Shown: positions 50,527 through 60,249, counted from the stretch's first letter. The stretch is 64,000 nt of DNA from Myceligenerans crystallogenes (GCF_039529775.1 NZ_BAAANL010000001.1:682001-746000), one strand, 5' to 3'. Made by a program: numbers and translations. Notes: generated by a model from the sequence alone, not told the origin.

Positions 50527-52713
50527 CTACTTCGTGGCCGCGGCGTCGGCCCCGGGGCTCGCGGAGGGCGCGGGGCCGGGTGCCTTGCGCTGCGGTCTCG
50601 GGTTCTCTCGCATGATCCTGTCGAACTCATGGCCCAGGTAGGGCGTGAGTGATCGCGCGAACGTCCCGGTCAGGTGTCGTCCGTCGCGGTAGACCACGGC
50701 GTGCCCGATGACCGGCGCACACACGTCCTGGCCGCAGTAGAGGTAGCTCAGGTCGATCAGGTGAGCGTTGGGATCACGCTGCACGGCGGGCACGTGGCTG
50801 TCGGTGAGCAGCACTCGTTCGCGGGGTAGCGCGCATGCGGTCGCGGCGTCGTCCCCGGCGCGTTCGATACAGGTGATCACGTCACGTGCGTACGCCGCGC
50901 CGTTTGCGTCGAAGATCGGGTTGTCGCGGATGGCGATCACGGGAACGGTGCGGTCGGGACGCTTCGCCCAGGCCTCCACCTTCCCCTTCACCAGCGCCTC
51001 CTCAGGCGTTTCGCCGGCCCGCGGCAGCACCTTCGCCTTGGCGGAGTGGGTCACGATGATCGCGTCGATGCCGGATCCGGCCCCGGCGCGCTTCTTGATG
51101 CCCGCGCTGAGCTCCTTGATCCAGCGGACGCAGCCCTGTGCATCGGCGGGGTTGGCCTTCTTCGGGGCGCGGGTGGACCAGAAGCATCCGGCGCGCCCGG
51201 CGACGTCGATCCGCCAGTTCCGGTTCTTCGCGATCTTCCGGTACGCGCCCAGCAGCGTGTTGTTGTGCGAGTCGCCCACCGCGAGCAGGTGCCGTCCGTA
51301 CCCCTTCTTCGGGCCCACCGTGCACCACTTGAGGTGCTGGTCACCGGTGGCCCAGCCGCACGTGTTGTCGTCGTCCTGTCGTAGCCCGGTGAGCGGGGGC
51401 AGCCGCAGGCCCTCCAGCGACGGGTCCTCGCAAGGAGCTAGCTTCGGATCCATCGCGGCCGCGCCCAGGCACGTGGCCTGCTTCTCGACGGCGGCCGCCT
51501 GCTCCACGAGCGTGCGTGAATGCGCGTCCATGGCCAGGGACGACGCCGTCAGCCCACCCGAGAACACGAGCGCGCAGGTCACCGTCGCACCGAGCATCAC
51601 CCGGGCGCCCGTACGGGTCCCGAGCCGCTGCACCGGCCCGGAAACGAACCTGTCCGTCAGCCAAGCGAGCAGTACCGAGACCACCAGGATCAGCAGGGCA
51701 CCCTTCTCGCCCGGGTCGCTGGACCTGCGCAGGTAGGTCCAGGCCATCAGCAGCGGCCAGTGCCACAGGTAGATGGCGTACGACAGGTCCGCCAGCAGCG
51801 TCAGCGGCCGACCCTCCAGCAGGCGGCGGGGACCCCAGCCGCTCGCCGGCCCCGCCCCGAGCAGTACCGCGAATGTCGCCGCCACGGGCCACAGTGTCCA
51901 CGGGCCGGGAAACACCGTGGCGCCGTCAAGCACGAATCCGCACGCCACCACCATCAGCAGACCGGCCCAGGCCAGCGGAGCGCGCAACCATCCGGGGACG
52001 GACAGGTGCGGCCAGGACAGGGCGAGCAGAGCTCCCGCGCCCAGCTCCCAGAACCTGGCGAACGAGTCGAAGTACGCCCGCGGCTGGTCGACGAGGTGCA
52101 ATTGCGCCGCGTACACGAACGACGCGACGGTGGCCGCCGCCGTCAGTGCGGTCAGCGCGACGAGCGATACGCGGCTGACCGGCGGGAGGACGCGCGGCCG
52201 TCGTCGTCCCGCGGCGATGACGCCGAACACCACCAGCGGCCACACGAAGAAGAACTGACCCTGCACCGACATCGACCAGAAGTGCTGCACGAGGCTCGTC
52301 TGCGGGCCTGCCGCGCCGTAGGCGAGCTGTCCGCCGATCATCTCCCAGTTGACCCAGTAGCCGGCGGCCGCCGCGATCTCTCGTGCGCTGGTCGCCCAGG
52401 TGCCGGAGTGCATGAAGGCCACGGCGATCCCTGCCGTGGCGACCAGCACGATCAGTGCGGGCGGTACCAGCCGGGAGAACACGTTCCCGTAGTAGGCCGC
52501 CAGCGACAGGTCGTCCCGCCGGGCCCGCGACAACAGGGAACGGGTGGCCAGAAACCCGGAGACAACCAGGAACACGTCCACGCCCCCGGACACCCGCCCG
52601 GCACCGAAAAGATGGAATACCACCACCAGCACGAGAGCCAACCCGCGCAACCCGTGTAACTCCGCGATGCGCTCCGAGCGTGCGGGGGTTGCGCCGCGCT
52701 CGTTTTCGACCAT
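50527..52713 (-). CDS. Membrane O-acyltransferase (OafA/YrhL) with C-terminal SGNH domain
   Basis: 728 residues; ATG 52713 has a poor Shine-Dalgarno and a GTG 21 bp upstream is possible. N-terminal acyltransferase-3 domain with ~10-11 helices (ELHGLRGLALVLVVVFHLFGAG, VDVFLVVSGFLATRSLL). The C-terminal SGNH hydrolase-like domain from ~residue 440 has the Ser block VGDSHNNTLLGAY and the closing Asp/His pair in YRDGRHLTGTFARSL. Enzymes of this build O-acetylate cell-surface polysaccharides or peptidoglycan, passing acyl groups across the membrane to the SGNH domain. Acceptor unknown. Confidence 0.92.
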   Translation of the reverse strand: MVENERGATPARSERIAELHGLRGLALVLVVVFHLFGAGRVSGGVDVFLVVSGFLATRSLLSRARRDDLSLAAYYGNVFSRLVPPALIVLVATAGIAVAFMHSGTWATSAREIAAAAGYWVNWEMIGGQLAYGAAGPQTSLVQHFWSMSVQGQFFFVWPLVVFGVIAAGRRRPRVLPPVSRVSLVALTALTAAATVASFVYAAQLHLVDQPRAYFDSFARFWELGAGALLALSWPHLSVPGWLRAPLAWAGLLMVVACGFVLDGATVFPGPWTLWPVAATFAVLLGAGPASGWGPRRLLEGRPLTLLADLSYAIYLWHWPLLMAWTYLRRSSDPGEKGALLILVVSVLLAWLTDRFVSGPVQRLGTRTGARVMLGATVTCALVFSGGLTASSLAMDAHSRTLVEQAAAVEKQATCLGAAAMDPKLAPCEDPSLEGLRLPPLTGLRQDDDNTCGWATGDQHLKWCTVGPKKGYGRHLLAVGDSHNNTLLGAYRKIAKNRNWRIDVAGRAGCFWSTRAPKKANPADAQGCVRWIKELSAGIKKRAGAGSGIDAIIVTHSAKAKVLPRAGETPEEALVKGKVEAWAKRPDRTVPVIAIRDNPIFDANGAAYARDVITCIERAGDDAATACALPRERVLLTDSHVPAVQRDPNAHLIDLSYLYCGQDVCAPVIGHAVVYRDGRHLTGTFARSLTPYLGHEFDRIMRENPRPQRKAPGPAPSASPGADAAATK

Positions 52714-52734
52714 AGCTTGGGGATATGTCAGCAC

Positions 52735-53165
52735 ATAACGGAATCTTAGCCGCGTCGCATCAGGCTTCGAGCCGATTGATTGGGCGAGCGTATTTTGCTT
52801 TTCACCCTATTACTGTGTTGCCGCAGGTCAAAGGGGCTGTGCGACGAACCTGGATTTCACCCGTGCCGGCGTCGGCGCCCATCCGGACAGCATGCCGACG
52901 CCGGAATGAGCACTATCTGTCGAGGTAGATCACGACCCCGATCGCGGCCGGTACCACCACGTGACCGCCGAGCAGGCGGTGTCCAAACGACCTCTGGCGG
53001 ATCCGGCTAGCAAATCAGTTCGTGACCTCTCGGCTGACCTTCTGGCCCGGGCCCGTACCTCGCTCCTGAGAGGTGCGGGCCCGGCATCGCTGGTGGGATG
53101 GTTCGGGTGGAACAATGCCGGGGCCCGGGACGTTGAGACCAGGCCGCCGACCAGTAGGGAGACCA
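52735..53165. other. Intergenic region with two hairpins, no gene seen
   Basis: The first ~120 bp are AT-richer than the surroundings and probably hold the promoter of the acyltransferase gene. An 11-bp perfect stem lies at 52866-52876 with 52894-52904. A second, 14-bp stem (one G-U) spans 53047-53084. I find no tRNA, no recognisable riboswitch and no supported ORF. Confidence 0.5.
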
Positions 53166-55292
53166 GTGCCCCAGACCGCCCTGTCCAGCTCCGCCCGAAC
53201 CCGCCCGGACGGCCGGGCCACCCAGGCCGCCGTCGAACAACGGCACGTCGACGAGATGTACGCCCTGCTCGACGCGCAGGCCGCGGCCGCGCGGGCCGAG
53301 CTCACGCGCGTGCTGCGCGAGCGTGCGTCCGGCCCCGCCGAGGCGCAGGAGCGCGAGGTGACCGCCGCCCGGCTCCGGGCGCGCGCCGGCGCGCTCGAGG
53401 GCGCGGCGCACGCGCTCTGCTTCGGGCGGATCGACCGCACCGACGGGACGTCGGTCCATGTCGGGCGGATCGGGCTGCGGCCCGACGACGGCGAGCCGCG
53501 CCTGGTCGACTGGCGCGCCGAGGCGGCGCGGCCCTTCTACGCCGCGACCGCCCTCGCTCCGGACGGGCTGCGCCGGCGCCGGCACCTCAAGGCCGACGGG
53601 CGCACGGTCACCGAGGTCAGCGACGAGATCCTGGACGGCTCCGCACCCGGCCCGGACGACGTCGTCGGTGACGGGCCGCTCGTGGAAGCGCTCACCGCCC
53701 GCCGCACCGGGCGGATGCAGGCGGCGGTCTCCACGCTGCAGTCCGAGCAGGACAGGATCGTGCGCTCGCCGCATCGCGGGGTGACCGTGGTGCAGGGCGG
53801 GCCCGGGACCGGCAAGACCGTCGTCGCGCTGCACCGCGCCGCCTACGTGCTGTACGCGCACGAGCGGGTCGCCGCCGCCGGCGTGCTGGTCCTCGGGCCC
53901 AACCCGCGGTTCCTGGAGTACATCTCGCACGTGCTGCCGTCGCTCGGCGAGAACGACGTCGTGCTGGCCACGTGCGCCACGCTGACCGGCCGGGACGTAC
54001 GGCCGGCGTCCGACGCCGAGGCCCGCGCCAAGGGCGAGGCGTGGCTCGCGGCGGCACTCGCCCGCGCCGTCGCCGACCGGCAGGCGCCGCCAGGGCCGTT
54101 CCGCACGCCGGGCGACCTGCCGGACCTGCCCGCCGCCGACGTGGCGGCGGCCCGCGCGCAGGCCACGGGCATCGGGCTGGCGCACAACCCGGCGCGCGCG
54201 GTGTTCAAGGAGCACCTGATCGACGCGCTGACCGACGCGCTGGAACTGGCCGGGCAGGACGCCCTCAACGAGGTCGACCAGCAGGTCGCCGCGGCGATGG
54301 GGCGCGACGTCGCGTCCCTCGACAAGGCGGTGGCCTCGGACCTGGCGAACCTCGGGTTCGACGGCGTCGTGGGGACGGCTCACGACGACTTCGACCCCGA
54401 GGCGGTGCGGGCAGAGCTCGCGGCCGACCGCGGGGTGGACCGTGCGGTGGAGGAGCTCTGGCCGCGGCTGGACGCGGAGGAACTGGTGCGGGAGATCCTG
54501 CGGGCGGGTGGCCTCGACGGCCGGCCCGTCCCCGGTGCGGGGCCGGACGCCGGTGCGCGTTCGGACGGCGGGGAACCCGGCCGGCCTGGCGCGGACTGGT
54601 CCGAGGCCGACGTGCCGTTGCTGGACGAGGCCGCCGCGCTCCTGGACGGGCTCCCCGGGCGGACGTTCGGGCACGTCGTCGTCGACGAGGCGCAGGAGAT
54701 CACCCCGATGCAGTGGCGCATGATCGCCCGGCGCTGCCCGTCACGCTCCATGACGGTCGTGGGCGACTTCGCGCAGGCGGGTCAGGTCTCGACCGTGCGG
54801 GACTGGGACGAGGCGCTCGCGGACATCGCAGACGGGCGTACGCAGACCTGGACCCTGACCGTCTCCTACCGCACCACCGCGGAGATCCTCGGCGCGACGC
54901 GCGACCTGCTCGCCCGCATCGCGCCCGGCCAGGAACTCAGCACGGCGGTCCGGCAGGGACAGGAGCCGCGCCGCGTCGTCGTCGGCCGTCCGGGGATCGC
55001 CGAGGCGATCCGCGGGATCGTGTCCGACGACGTCGCCGCCCACCCGGGCGCCCAGCTCGCCGTCATCTGCGCGGACCACCGGGCGGCGGACCTGGCGGGC
55101 GTCGTCGTCCCGCCCGCCCAGGTCCTCCCGGCGTCACAGGCCCGCGGCCTGGAGTTCGACGCCGTCGTCGTCGTTGCCCCCGACGAGATCGCCGCGGCCC
55201 GGCCCGGGGGCGAGCGCGACCTGTACGTCGCCCTCACCCGCCCGACCCACCGCCTCACGATCCTCGAGACGCCGGACGCCGGGGCCGCCTGA
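53166..55292 (+). CDS. UvrD/Rep-like helicase of the HelD/HelR type
   Basis: 708 residues from GTG 53166 with AGGGAG upstream. An N-terminal coiled-coil arm (EQRHVDEMYALLDAQAAAARAELTRVL) comes before the motor. Walker A GGPGTGKTVVALHRAAYVLY near residue 215, Walker B VVVDEAQEITPMQWRMIARR, then TVVGDFAQAGQ, SYRTTAEIL and a C-terminal VALTRPTHRLTIL motif VI-like block. HelD/HelR proteins remove RNA polymerase from DNA and some confer rifamycin tolerance. I did not find the rifamycin-associated palindrome upstream. Either HelD-like recycling factor or a helicase of unknown target. Confidence 0.88.
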   Translation: MPQTALSSSARTRPDGRATQAAVEQRHVDEMYALLDAQAAAARAELTRVLRERASGPAEAQEREVTAARLRARAGALEGAAHALCFGRIDRTDGTSVHVGRIGLRPDDGEPRLVDWRAEAARPFYAATALAPDGLRRRRHLKADGRTVTEVSDEILDGSAPGPDDVVGDGPLVEALTARRTGRMQAAVSTLQSEQDRIVRSPHRGVTVVQGGPGTGKTVVALHRAAYVLYAHERVAAAGVLVLGPNPRFLEYISHVLPSLGENDVVLATCATLTGRDVRPASDAEARAKGEAWLAAALARAVADRQAPPGPFRTPGDLPDLPAADVAAARAQATGIGLAHNPARAVFKEHLIDALTDALELAGQDALNEVDQQVAAAMGRDVASLDKAVASDLANLGFDGVVGTAHDDFDPEAVRAELAADRGVDRAVEELWPRLDAEELVREILRAGGLDGRPVPGAGPDAGARSDGGEPGRPGADWSEADVPLLDEAAALLDGLPGRTFGHVVVDEAQEITPMQWRMIARRCPSRSMTVVGDFAQAGQVSTVRDWDEALADIADGRTQTWTLTVSYRTTAEILGATRDLLARIAPGQELSTAVRQGQEPRRVVVGRPGIAEAIRGIVSDDVAAHPGAQLAVICADHRAADLAGVVVPPAQVLPASQARGLEFDAVVVVAPDEIAAARPGGERDLYVALTRPTHRLTILETPDAGAA

Positions 55293-55353
55293 ACGACGCC
55301 CGCGGGGCTAGGTCACCCCCCGGACCACGGTTCCGCGAGACGTTTACCGGTGC

Positions 55354-55419
55354 GTGAAACCGCGCCCTTCCGACGGGCTGCGTGAAAACGGGTTTCACGA
55401 GGTCAGGCGGGTTTTTCAC
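55354..55419. promoter_or_regulatory. Cluster of GTGAAA/TTTCAC half-sites
   Basis: GTGAAA at 55354-55359 and 55382-55387, and TTTCAC at 55393-55398 and 55414-55419. The middle two form CGTGAAA-N6-TTTCACG. They lie 190-255 bp before the next gene, in a 317-bp gap otherwise without a gene. Possible operator; no regulator identified. Confidence 0.4.
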
Positions 55420-55609
55420 CGTTGTGATGAAGGATCTTCAGGGGATCACGTCCTGGGTGTGCGCGGCCTGGGCCGTCGCCCTACTCTCAGCAGATCGAGC
55501 TCCTGTGAGATCGGGCCGGCCACGCCTCGATCGCAGGCGTCAGGCGGGTGCGGCCGGGGAGCGCGGTTTCCGATTCAGGATTCGATCTCGCAGGGGAGAC
55601 GAGTTGACC

Positions 55610-56200
55610 ATGCATGCGACCGAGCTGGAGCCCTCCGGTCCTGGTGCCACGTCCGTGCCGGCGGCGGGGGCCGCCCGCGGCGGCCGGCGGGTGCACCGCT
55701 GGATCGTGATCGGGGTGGTTCTCGCGGTCGCGGGGACCGCGCTGACCGGCTGGATGGGGGCGGCGCAGGCCGCGACCACGGATCAGCTCCAGGCGCTGCG
55801 CGGACGGCTCGGCGAACGCGTCGAGGTGACCCGGGCGACGTCGGCCCAGCTCGACGCGGCGATCGAGGTCGCGCGGGGCGTCAGGGAAGACGCGGCCGGG
55901 CTGGGCCGTGCGGAGCGGGCCGAGCTCGGTGAGGCGATCCGGAGCGCCGAGGCGATCGCCGGTCAGCGGCTCACCACCCAGGAGCCGGGGACGGTCGCGC
56001 AGGCGGAGATGCTCGTGCGGCAGGCCGGGCTGCTGGAGGAGACGCTGGCGCTGGCGGCGGAGGATCTGCGCACCGCGGTCGACCAGGTCCGGGTCCACCA
56101 GGTCCGGGCCGGTAGGGCCGGGGCGGGTGCGGGCGAGGCGGGCTTCCGGTCCGCGGGGTATCGGCCCGGCGTCGGCGCGACGGCCGTTGCGCAACCGTGA
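55610..56200 (+). CDS. Membrane-anchored coiled-coil protein of unknown function
   Basis: 196 residues from ATG 55610; GGGGAG lies about 11 bases upstream, and TTG 55604 is an alternative. A short cytoplasmic part with basic residues, one hydrophobic segment (about residues 29-48, WIVIGVVLAVAGTALTGWM) ending in GAAQA like a signal cleavage site, then an extracytoplasmic Ala/Glu/Arg-rich helical region (about 50-160) of coiled-coil character. A Gly/Ala tail follows. No family recognised. It precedes the vWA lipoprotein by 151 bp and may act with it. Confidence 0.6.
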   Translation: MHATELEPSGPGATSVPAAGAARGGRRVHRWIVIGVVLAVAGTALTGWMGAAQAATTDQLQALRGRLGERVEVTRATSAQLDAAIEVARGVREDAAGLGRAERAELGEAIRSAEAIAGQRLTTQEPGTVAQAEMLVRQAGLLEETLALAAEDLRTAVDQVRVHQVRAGRAGAGAGEAGFRSAGYRPGVGATAVAQP

Positions 56201-56351
56201 CGGTGAGGGTGCAACGGCGTCGTCGGCCCTGACACAGATGGTCATGGGACGGCGTCGGCCGGCATCGTGACCGTCGCGTGCCGGCGGGCGGGGCGGCGTC
56301 GTCCGGAATCCGGGTCCCGCGACCCGGATCGTCCGACGACAGGGAGACGCC

Positions 56352-57914
56352 ATGACCCGCACCATGCGCCAACGGATCGCCGCCGCGGCGGCGATCACCG
56401 CCGTTCTGACGCTGACCGCCTGCTCCGGGACCGAGGGTGGGGCCGTCGACGCCGGTATGGCGATGCCGGAGCCGCTCGGGGAGGTGGCCCCGAGCGAGGG
56501 GCCCGCCTGGCGGAACGTGCCCACGGATCCGCAGGAGGAGTACGACGACGCCGTCGAGCAGCCGTTCCAGAAGGTGGCCACCAGCCCGCTGTCGACGTTC
56601 GCGGCCGACGTCGACACGGCGTCGTACAGCAACCTGCGGCGCCAGGTGAACGACGGCGTCGCGCCCGAGGGCGTGCGCATCGAGGAACTCGTCAACTACT
56701 TCGACTACGGGCACGCCGCGCCCGCGGCCGGCGACGAGGTGCCGTTCGCGGTGACCACCGAGGTGGCGGAGGCGCCGTGGGCGCCGGGGCATCAGCTGGC
56801 GATGGTCGGGGTGCGGGCGACCGAGGCGGTGCCGACGTCGGCGGGGAACAACATCGTGTTCCTGCTCGACGTGTCCGGGTCGATGGACGAGCCGAACAAG
56901 CTGCCGCTGCTCGCGGAGTCGTTCTCGCTGCTCGCGGAGAACCTGGGGCCGGACGACGTGGTCTCGATCGTGACCTATGCCGGGGACAACCGGGTGGTGC
57001 TGGACTCGGTGCGCGGGGACGACCGGGAGACGATCACCGGCGCGCTGGAGTCGCTCGAGGCGGGCGGGACGACCGGCGGGTCCGCCGGGCTGCACACCGC
57101 CTACGAGCTGGCGGAGAAGAACTTCGTCGAGGGCGGCAACAACCGGGTGATCCTCGGGACCGACGGCGACTTCAACGTGGGGCCGTCGACCCCCGGGCAG
57201 CTCGTCGAGCAGATCGAGGCGGCGCGTCAGGGCGGGGTGTACATCTCGGTGCTCGGGTTCGGGATGGACAACCTCAAGGACAACACCATGGAGTCGATCG
57301 CCGACCACGGGAACGGCAACTACGCCTACATCGACACGCTCGACGAGGCGCGCAAGGTGCTCGTGGACGAGTTCGACTCGACGATGTTCGTGGTGGCGCA
57401 GGACCTGAAGGTGCAGGTGGAGCTGAACCCGGCGGTGGTGTCGCGGTACCGGCTGATCGGGTACGACAACCGGCGGCTGGAGGACGAGGACTTCGACGAC
57501 GACACCAAGGACGCCGGGGACGTCGGGGCCGGGCACGCGGTGACGGCGTTCTACGAGCTGGTGCCGGCCGGCGGCGCCGCGGCGGGGGACGAGCTGAGGT
57601 ACCAGGACTCGGTCGCGTCGGGGTCCGGCGACTTCATGACCGTGCACGTGCGGTGGAAGGAACCGGGGGAGAAGGCGAGCACGGAGCAGGAGTACCCGGT
57701 GACCGCCGGGGAGCTCACGGACGCGCCGTCGGAGGACTTCCGGTTCGCGTCCGCCGTGGTGGAGGCGGGGCTGATCGCGCGTGGCTCGGAGTACGGCGGC
57801 GACGCGTCGCTGGAGCGGGCACGTGAGCGTGCGGCGTCGTCCCTGGGCGAGGACCCGTACGGCCTCCGCGCGGAGTTCGTCGACCTGGTGACCAAGCTCG
57901 ACGGCCTGCTCTGA
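56352..57914 (+). CDS. von Willebrand factor A domain lipoprotein (YfbK type)
   Basis: 520 residues; CAGGGAGA precedes the ATG. Lipobox LTLTAC gives a Cys-anchored surface protein. Residues ~75-130 (TFAADVDTASYSNLRRQVNDG, RIEELVNYFDY) are the YfbK N-terminal domain. The vWA domain starts near residue 165 with the metal-site motif LLDVSGSM, later Thr and Asp in TYAGDN and LGTDGDFNVG. The C-terminal region (about 350-520) matches DUF3520 of this family. vWA domains bind protein ligands through Mg2+; the partner is unknown. Confidence 0.9.
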   Translation: MTRTMRQRIAAAAAITAVLTLTACSGTEGGAVDAGMAMPEPLGEVAPSEGPAWRNVPTDPQEEYDDAVEQPFQKVATSPLSTFAADVDTASYSNLRRQVNDGVAPEGVRIEELVNYFDYGHAAPAAGDEVPFAVTTEVAEAPWAPGHQLAMVGVRATEAVPTSAGNNIVFLLDVSGSMDEPNKLPLLAESFSLLAENLGPDDVVSIVTYAGDNRVVLDSVRGDDRETITGALESLEAGGTTGGSAGLHTAYELAEKNFVEGGNNRVILGTDGDFNVGPSTPGQLVEQIEAARQGGVYISVLGFGMDNLKDNTMESIADHGNGNYAYIDTLDEARKVLVDEFDSTMFVVAQDLKVQVELNPAVVSRYRLIGYDNRRLEDEDFDDDTKDAGDVGAGHAVTAFYELVPAGGAAAGDELRYQDSVASGSGDFMTVHVRWKEPGEKASTEQEYPVTAGELTDAPSEDFRFASAVVEAGLIARGSEYGGDASLERARERAASSLGEDPYGLRAEFVDLVTKLDGLL

Positions 57915-57922
57915 CGTCGCCC

Positions 57923-57963
57923 TCGGTCCCGAGGCGGTGCTCGACGCACCACCTCGGGACCGA
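57923..57963. terminator. Bidirectional hairpin terminator
   Basis: TCGGTCCCGAGG (57923-57934) pairs exactly with 57952-57963, extended by GGTG/CACC inside. It lies between the convergent vWA and TrpEG/PhzE-type genes. Confidence 0.75.
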
Positions 57964-58037
57964 CCGCGGCTGATCAGGCTGGAATCGCGCATGAGCGCGC
58001 TCTCTCGAGCGATTTCTGCCTGCCCGCCGGGTGAGGG

Positions 58038-60083
58038 CTAGCGCGTGGCGGGGGCGGGGTCGGGCATGCGGTCGAGGGCGTGGGTGGTGAGGCTCTTCAG
58101 GAGGCGGTAGCCGTCCGCGGAGAGGACCGACTCCAGGTGGCCCTGGACCGAGGCGACCCGGGGGCCGCGCAGGGAGGTCAGGACGCCGTTCTCGTCGACC
58201 GTGGGTTCCAGGGCGAGGCGGGCCACCGGGTTGTCCGCGTCGTTCGCGTCCAGGGTGCTGACGCGGGCGCCGAAGGTGTTGTAGTAGCCGACGGCCGCCG
58301 TCGTGCCGAAGACCTCCGACTCCAGCCGGACACCCTGGCGCGGCCCGCCCGGCAGCGGGTCGACCGGGAACCCGGCGAGCGTGGCCAGGACCTGGTGGCT
58401 CAGGCAGACGGCGAGCAGCGGCTTGCCCGACGACACGCGGGCCAGGATGCGCTCGGTGATGGCGGCGATGCGCGGGTCGGAGGTGTCGCGCGGGTCGCCG
58501 GGGCCCGGGCCGAAGACGACGAGGTCGTCCTCAAGGACGTCGCCGACGGCGTCCCAGCGGACCACCCGGGCGTCGAGGCCCAGGTGGTGCAGCTGGTGGG
58601 CGAGCATCGTCGTGAACTGGTCCTCGTGGTCCACCACGAGGACGCTCGGGCCCCCGGCCGGATCGACGGGATCGGGCGTGGCGCCGTCCTGCGGGCGCAC
58701 CCAGAAGTCGGCGAGCTTGCTGTTGCGGGCCAGGAGCGCGTCGGTGACGCCGGGCTGCGCGGCGAGGTCCACGACGGCGGCCGGGTCGGCGCCCCGCGGC
58801 ATCAGGCCGAGCGAGGCCAGCACCCCGGACGCCTTGGACCGCGTCTCGGCGACCTCGTGCTCCGGGACGGAGTGGCGCACGAGGGTCGCGCCCGCCGGGA
58901 CGGTCACGAGGCCGTCGTCGTCCAGGTAGGCCGTGCGGATGAGGATCGGGGCGTCGAGGGAGTACGCGTTCGCGGGGGGCTGGTGTGCGGGGGCGCTTGC
59001 CTCGGGGAGCTCCGGCGAGCCCGGGGTGCCGGCCGGCGGGGTGAGGAGCGCGAGGAAGCCCGAGTAGTAGCCGCGCGGGCGGGTCTCGTGCCGGGTGATG
59101 ACCGTGCAGGCGTTCTCCATGGGGGAGCCGGTGACGGTCGGCGCGAACATCGTGAGGCGGAGCGCCTCGCGCGGGTCGAGGGTGGTGCGGCCCTCCAGGA
59201 GGTACTCGGTGTGGCTGAGGCGGGCCATCTGCTTGAGGTACGGGCCCACGATGCGACCGCCCCCCGGGCAGACCGCGCTCATCATCTTCATCTCCTCGTC
59301 GACCACCATGAAGAGCTCCTCGTTCTCCTTGGTGTCGGCGAGGAACTCGAGGATCCCGTCCCGGGTCGGGCCGTCGGCGGGGTGGCGGTAGGTGCCGCTG
59401 ATCGGGTTCATCCGGGCCAGGCTGTCGTCGATCGTCAGGTGCCGTTCGGGCGTGGCGCCGGCGAGCGAGAGGGTCGCCGCCGCGGGACCCTCCGGGGTGC
59501 CGGCGGGCGCGGGGGCGTGGACGGCGAAGGTCCAGTACGAGCCGACCTCGTGGGTGAGCAGCGCGCGGAACCACGAGGTGAGCGCCTGCACGGGCGGGGC
59601 CTCGGTGCGTGCCTCGAAGCGGCGCATGACCACGAAGTTGGAGCCGGCGCCCTGCCCGATCTCGTCGTCGATGACGCGGCGGACGGTGGCCGCGTAGTCG
59701 TCGTCGGGGATGTCGAAGCCGAGGGGTTCGGCGGCCACCGGCTCGGCCGGGAGCGCGGCGACGGCGTCGGGCAGGTGGATCCGCTCGCTCTCGCGCACGA
59801 CGAGGCAGCGCAGCGGGACGCCGTCGTCGTGCACGGTGAAGCCGCGCTCGCGGGCCTGCCGGAAGGGCACGACGGACAGGACGGGCGCGCCGTCGAGGGG
59901 GATGTCGGCGAGGTGCTCGACGTCGACGACGTCGCCGAGCAGCACCTCGATCTCGGTGCCGCCGTGCCTGCGGAGCAGGGCGAACGGGAGGGTGCCGTCG
60001 GAGCGCAGGACGCGATCGAGGAGGGGATGCCGGCTACGGGCAGGTTCGTCGTGGGCCGGGTCCGGGTGCGGGATGTGGGACAT
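58038..60083 (-). CDS. Fused chorismate-utilising synthase + glutamine amidotransferase (TrpEG/PhzE type)
   Basis: 681 residues. Residues ~125-435 form the chorismate-binding domain (SLARMNPISGTYRHP, GSPMENACTVITRHETRPRGYYSGF). From ~480 a class I glutamine amidotransferase follows with nucleophile Cys560 in AVCLSHQVLA and the catalytic His/Glu near GHLES. NPISGTYR and CLSHQ are shared with PhzE, which makes 2-amino-2-deoxyisochorismate, so the sequence alone could mean an ADIC or an anthranilate synthase. No other phenazine genes are in the window, and the Trp-codon leader upstream favours an anthranilate synthase for tryptophan. Start supported by GAGAGGCAGCAC. Confidence 0.87.
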   Translation of the reverse strand: MSHIPHPDPAHDEPARSRHPLLDRVLRSDGTLPFALLRRHGGTEIEVLLGDVVDVEHLADIPLDGAPVLSVVPFRQARERGFTVHDDGVPLRCLVVRESERIHLPDAVAALPAEPVAAEPLGFDIPDDDYAATVRRVIDDEIGQGAGSNFVVMRRFEARTEAPPVQALTSWFRALLTHEVGSYWTFAVHAPAPAGTPEGPAAATLSLAGATPERHLTIDDSLARMNPISGTYRHPADGPTRDGILEFLADTKENEELFMVVDEEMKMMSAVCPGGGRIVGPYLKQMARLSHTEYLLEGRTTLDPREALRLTMFAPTVTGSPMENACTVITRHETRPRGYYSGFLALLTPPAGTPGSPELPEASAPAHQPPANAYSLDAPILIRTAYLDDDGLVTVPAGATLVRHSVPEHEVAETRSKASGVLASLGLMPRGADPAAVVDLAAQPGVTDALLARNSKLADFWVRPQDGATPDPVDPAGGPSVLVVDHEDQFTTMLAHQLHHLGLDARVVRWDAVGDVLEDDLVVFGPGPGDPRDTSDPRIAAITERILARVSSGKPLLAVCLSHQVLATLAGFPVDPLPGGPRQGVRLESEVFGTTAAVGYYNTFGARVSTLDANDADNPVARLALEPTVDENGVLTSLRGPRVASVQGHLESVLSADGYRLLKSLTTHALDRMPDPAPATR

Positions 60084-60142
60084 GTGCTGCCTCTCGGGTC
60101 AGGGCTACCCCGAGCGGGACCGAGCCTCGCTGCGCGCGAGAA

Positions 60143-60209
60143 CGACCGCCCCGTTCGAGGCGGTCGCGGACGTGTCGGTGTACGTCGCGGAACCCGCCTA
60201 GGAGGCGGG
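60143..60209 (-). promoter_or_regulatory. Attenuator hairpins between Trp leader peptide and TrpEG/PhzE-type gene
   Basis: On the minus strand, CCCGCC-TCCTA-GGCGGG (60204-60209 with 60193-60198) overlaps the last leader codons. CGACCGCC...GGCGGTCG (60159-60166 with 60143-60150) follows and is trailed by TTCTC, resembling a weak terminator. Alternative pairing of these arms could switch with ribosome position. Confidence 0.55.
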
Positions 60210-60242
60210 CCACCAGTCGGTGCGGATCAGGTGCGACGTCAT
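60198..60242 (-). CDS. trpL: Tryptophan leader peptide MTSHLIRTDWWPAS
   Basis: A 14-codon frame with tandem Trp codons (TGG TGG) at positions 10-11, ending in TAG. It lies 114 bp upstream of the TrpEG/PhzE-type start on the same strand. It begins exactly where transcription from the promoter at 60250-60279 should start, so it would be translated without a Shine-Dalgarno. Leader peptides with WW or WWW runs control trp genes in other actinobacteria by ribosome stalling. The sequence is plain to see; function is inference. Confidence 0.75.
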   Translation of the reverse strand: MTSHLIRTDWWPAS

Positions 60243-60249
60243 GTCCGGA

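Noticed and set aside
52735..53165. Rifamycin-associated element before the HelD/HelR-type gene
   Set aside because: I looked for a GGGGCTTGC-type inverted repeat and found only unrelated hairpins.
58038..60083. Part of a phenazine biosynthesis cluster
   Set aside because: Only a PhzE-like gene is present; no phzB, C, D, F or G relatives in the window, and the upstream Trp leader points to tryptophan synthesis.
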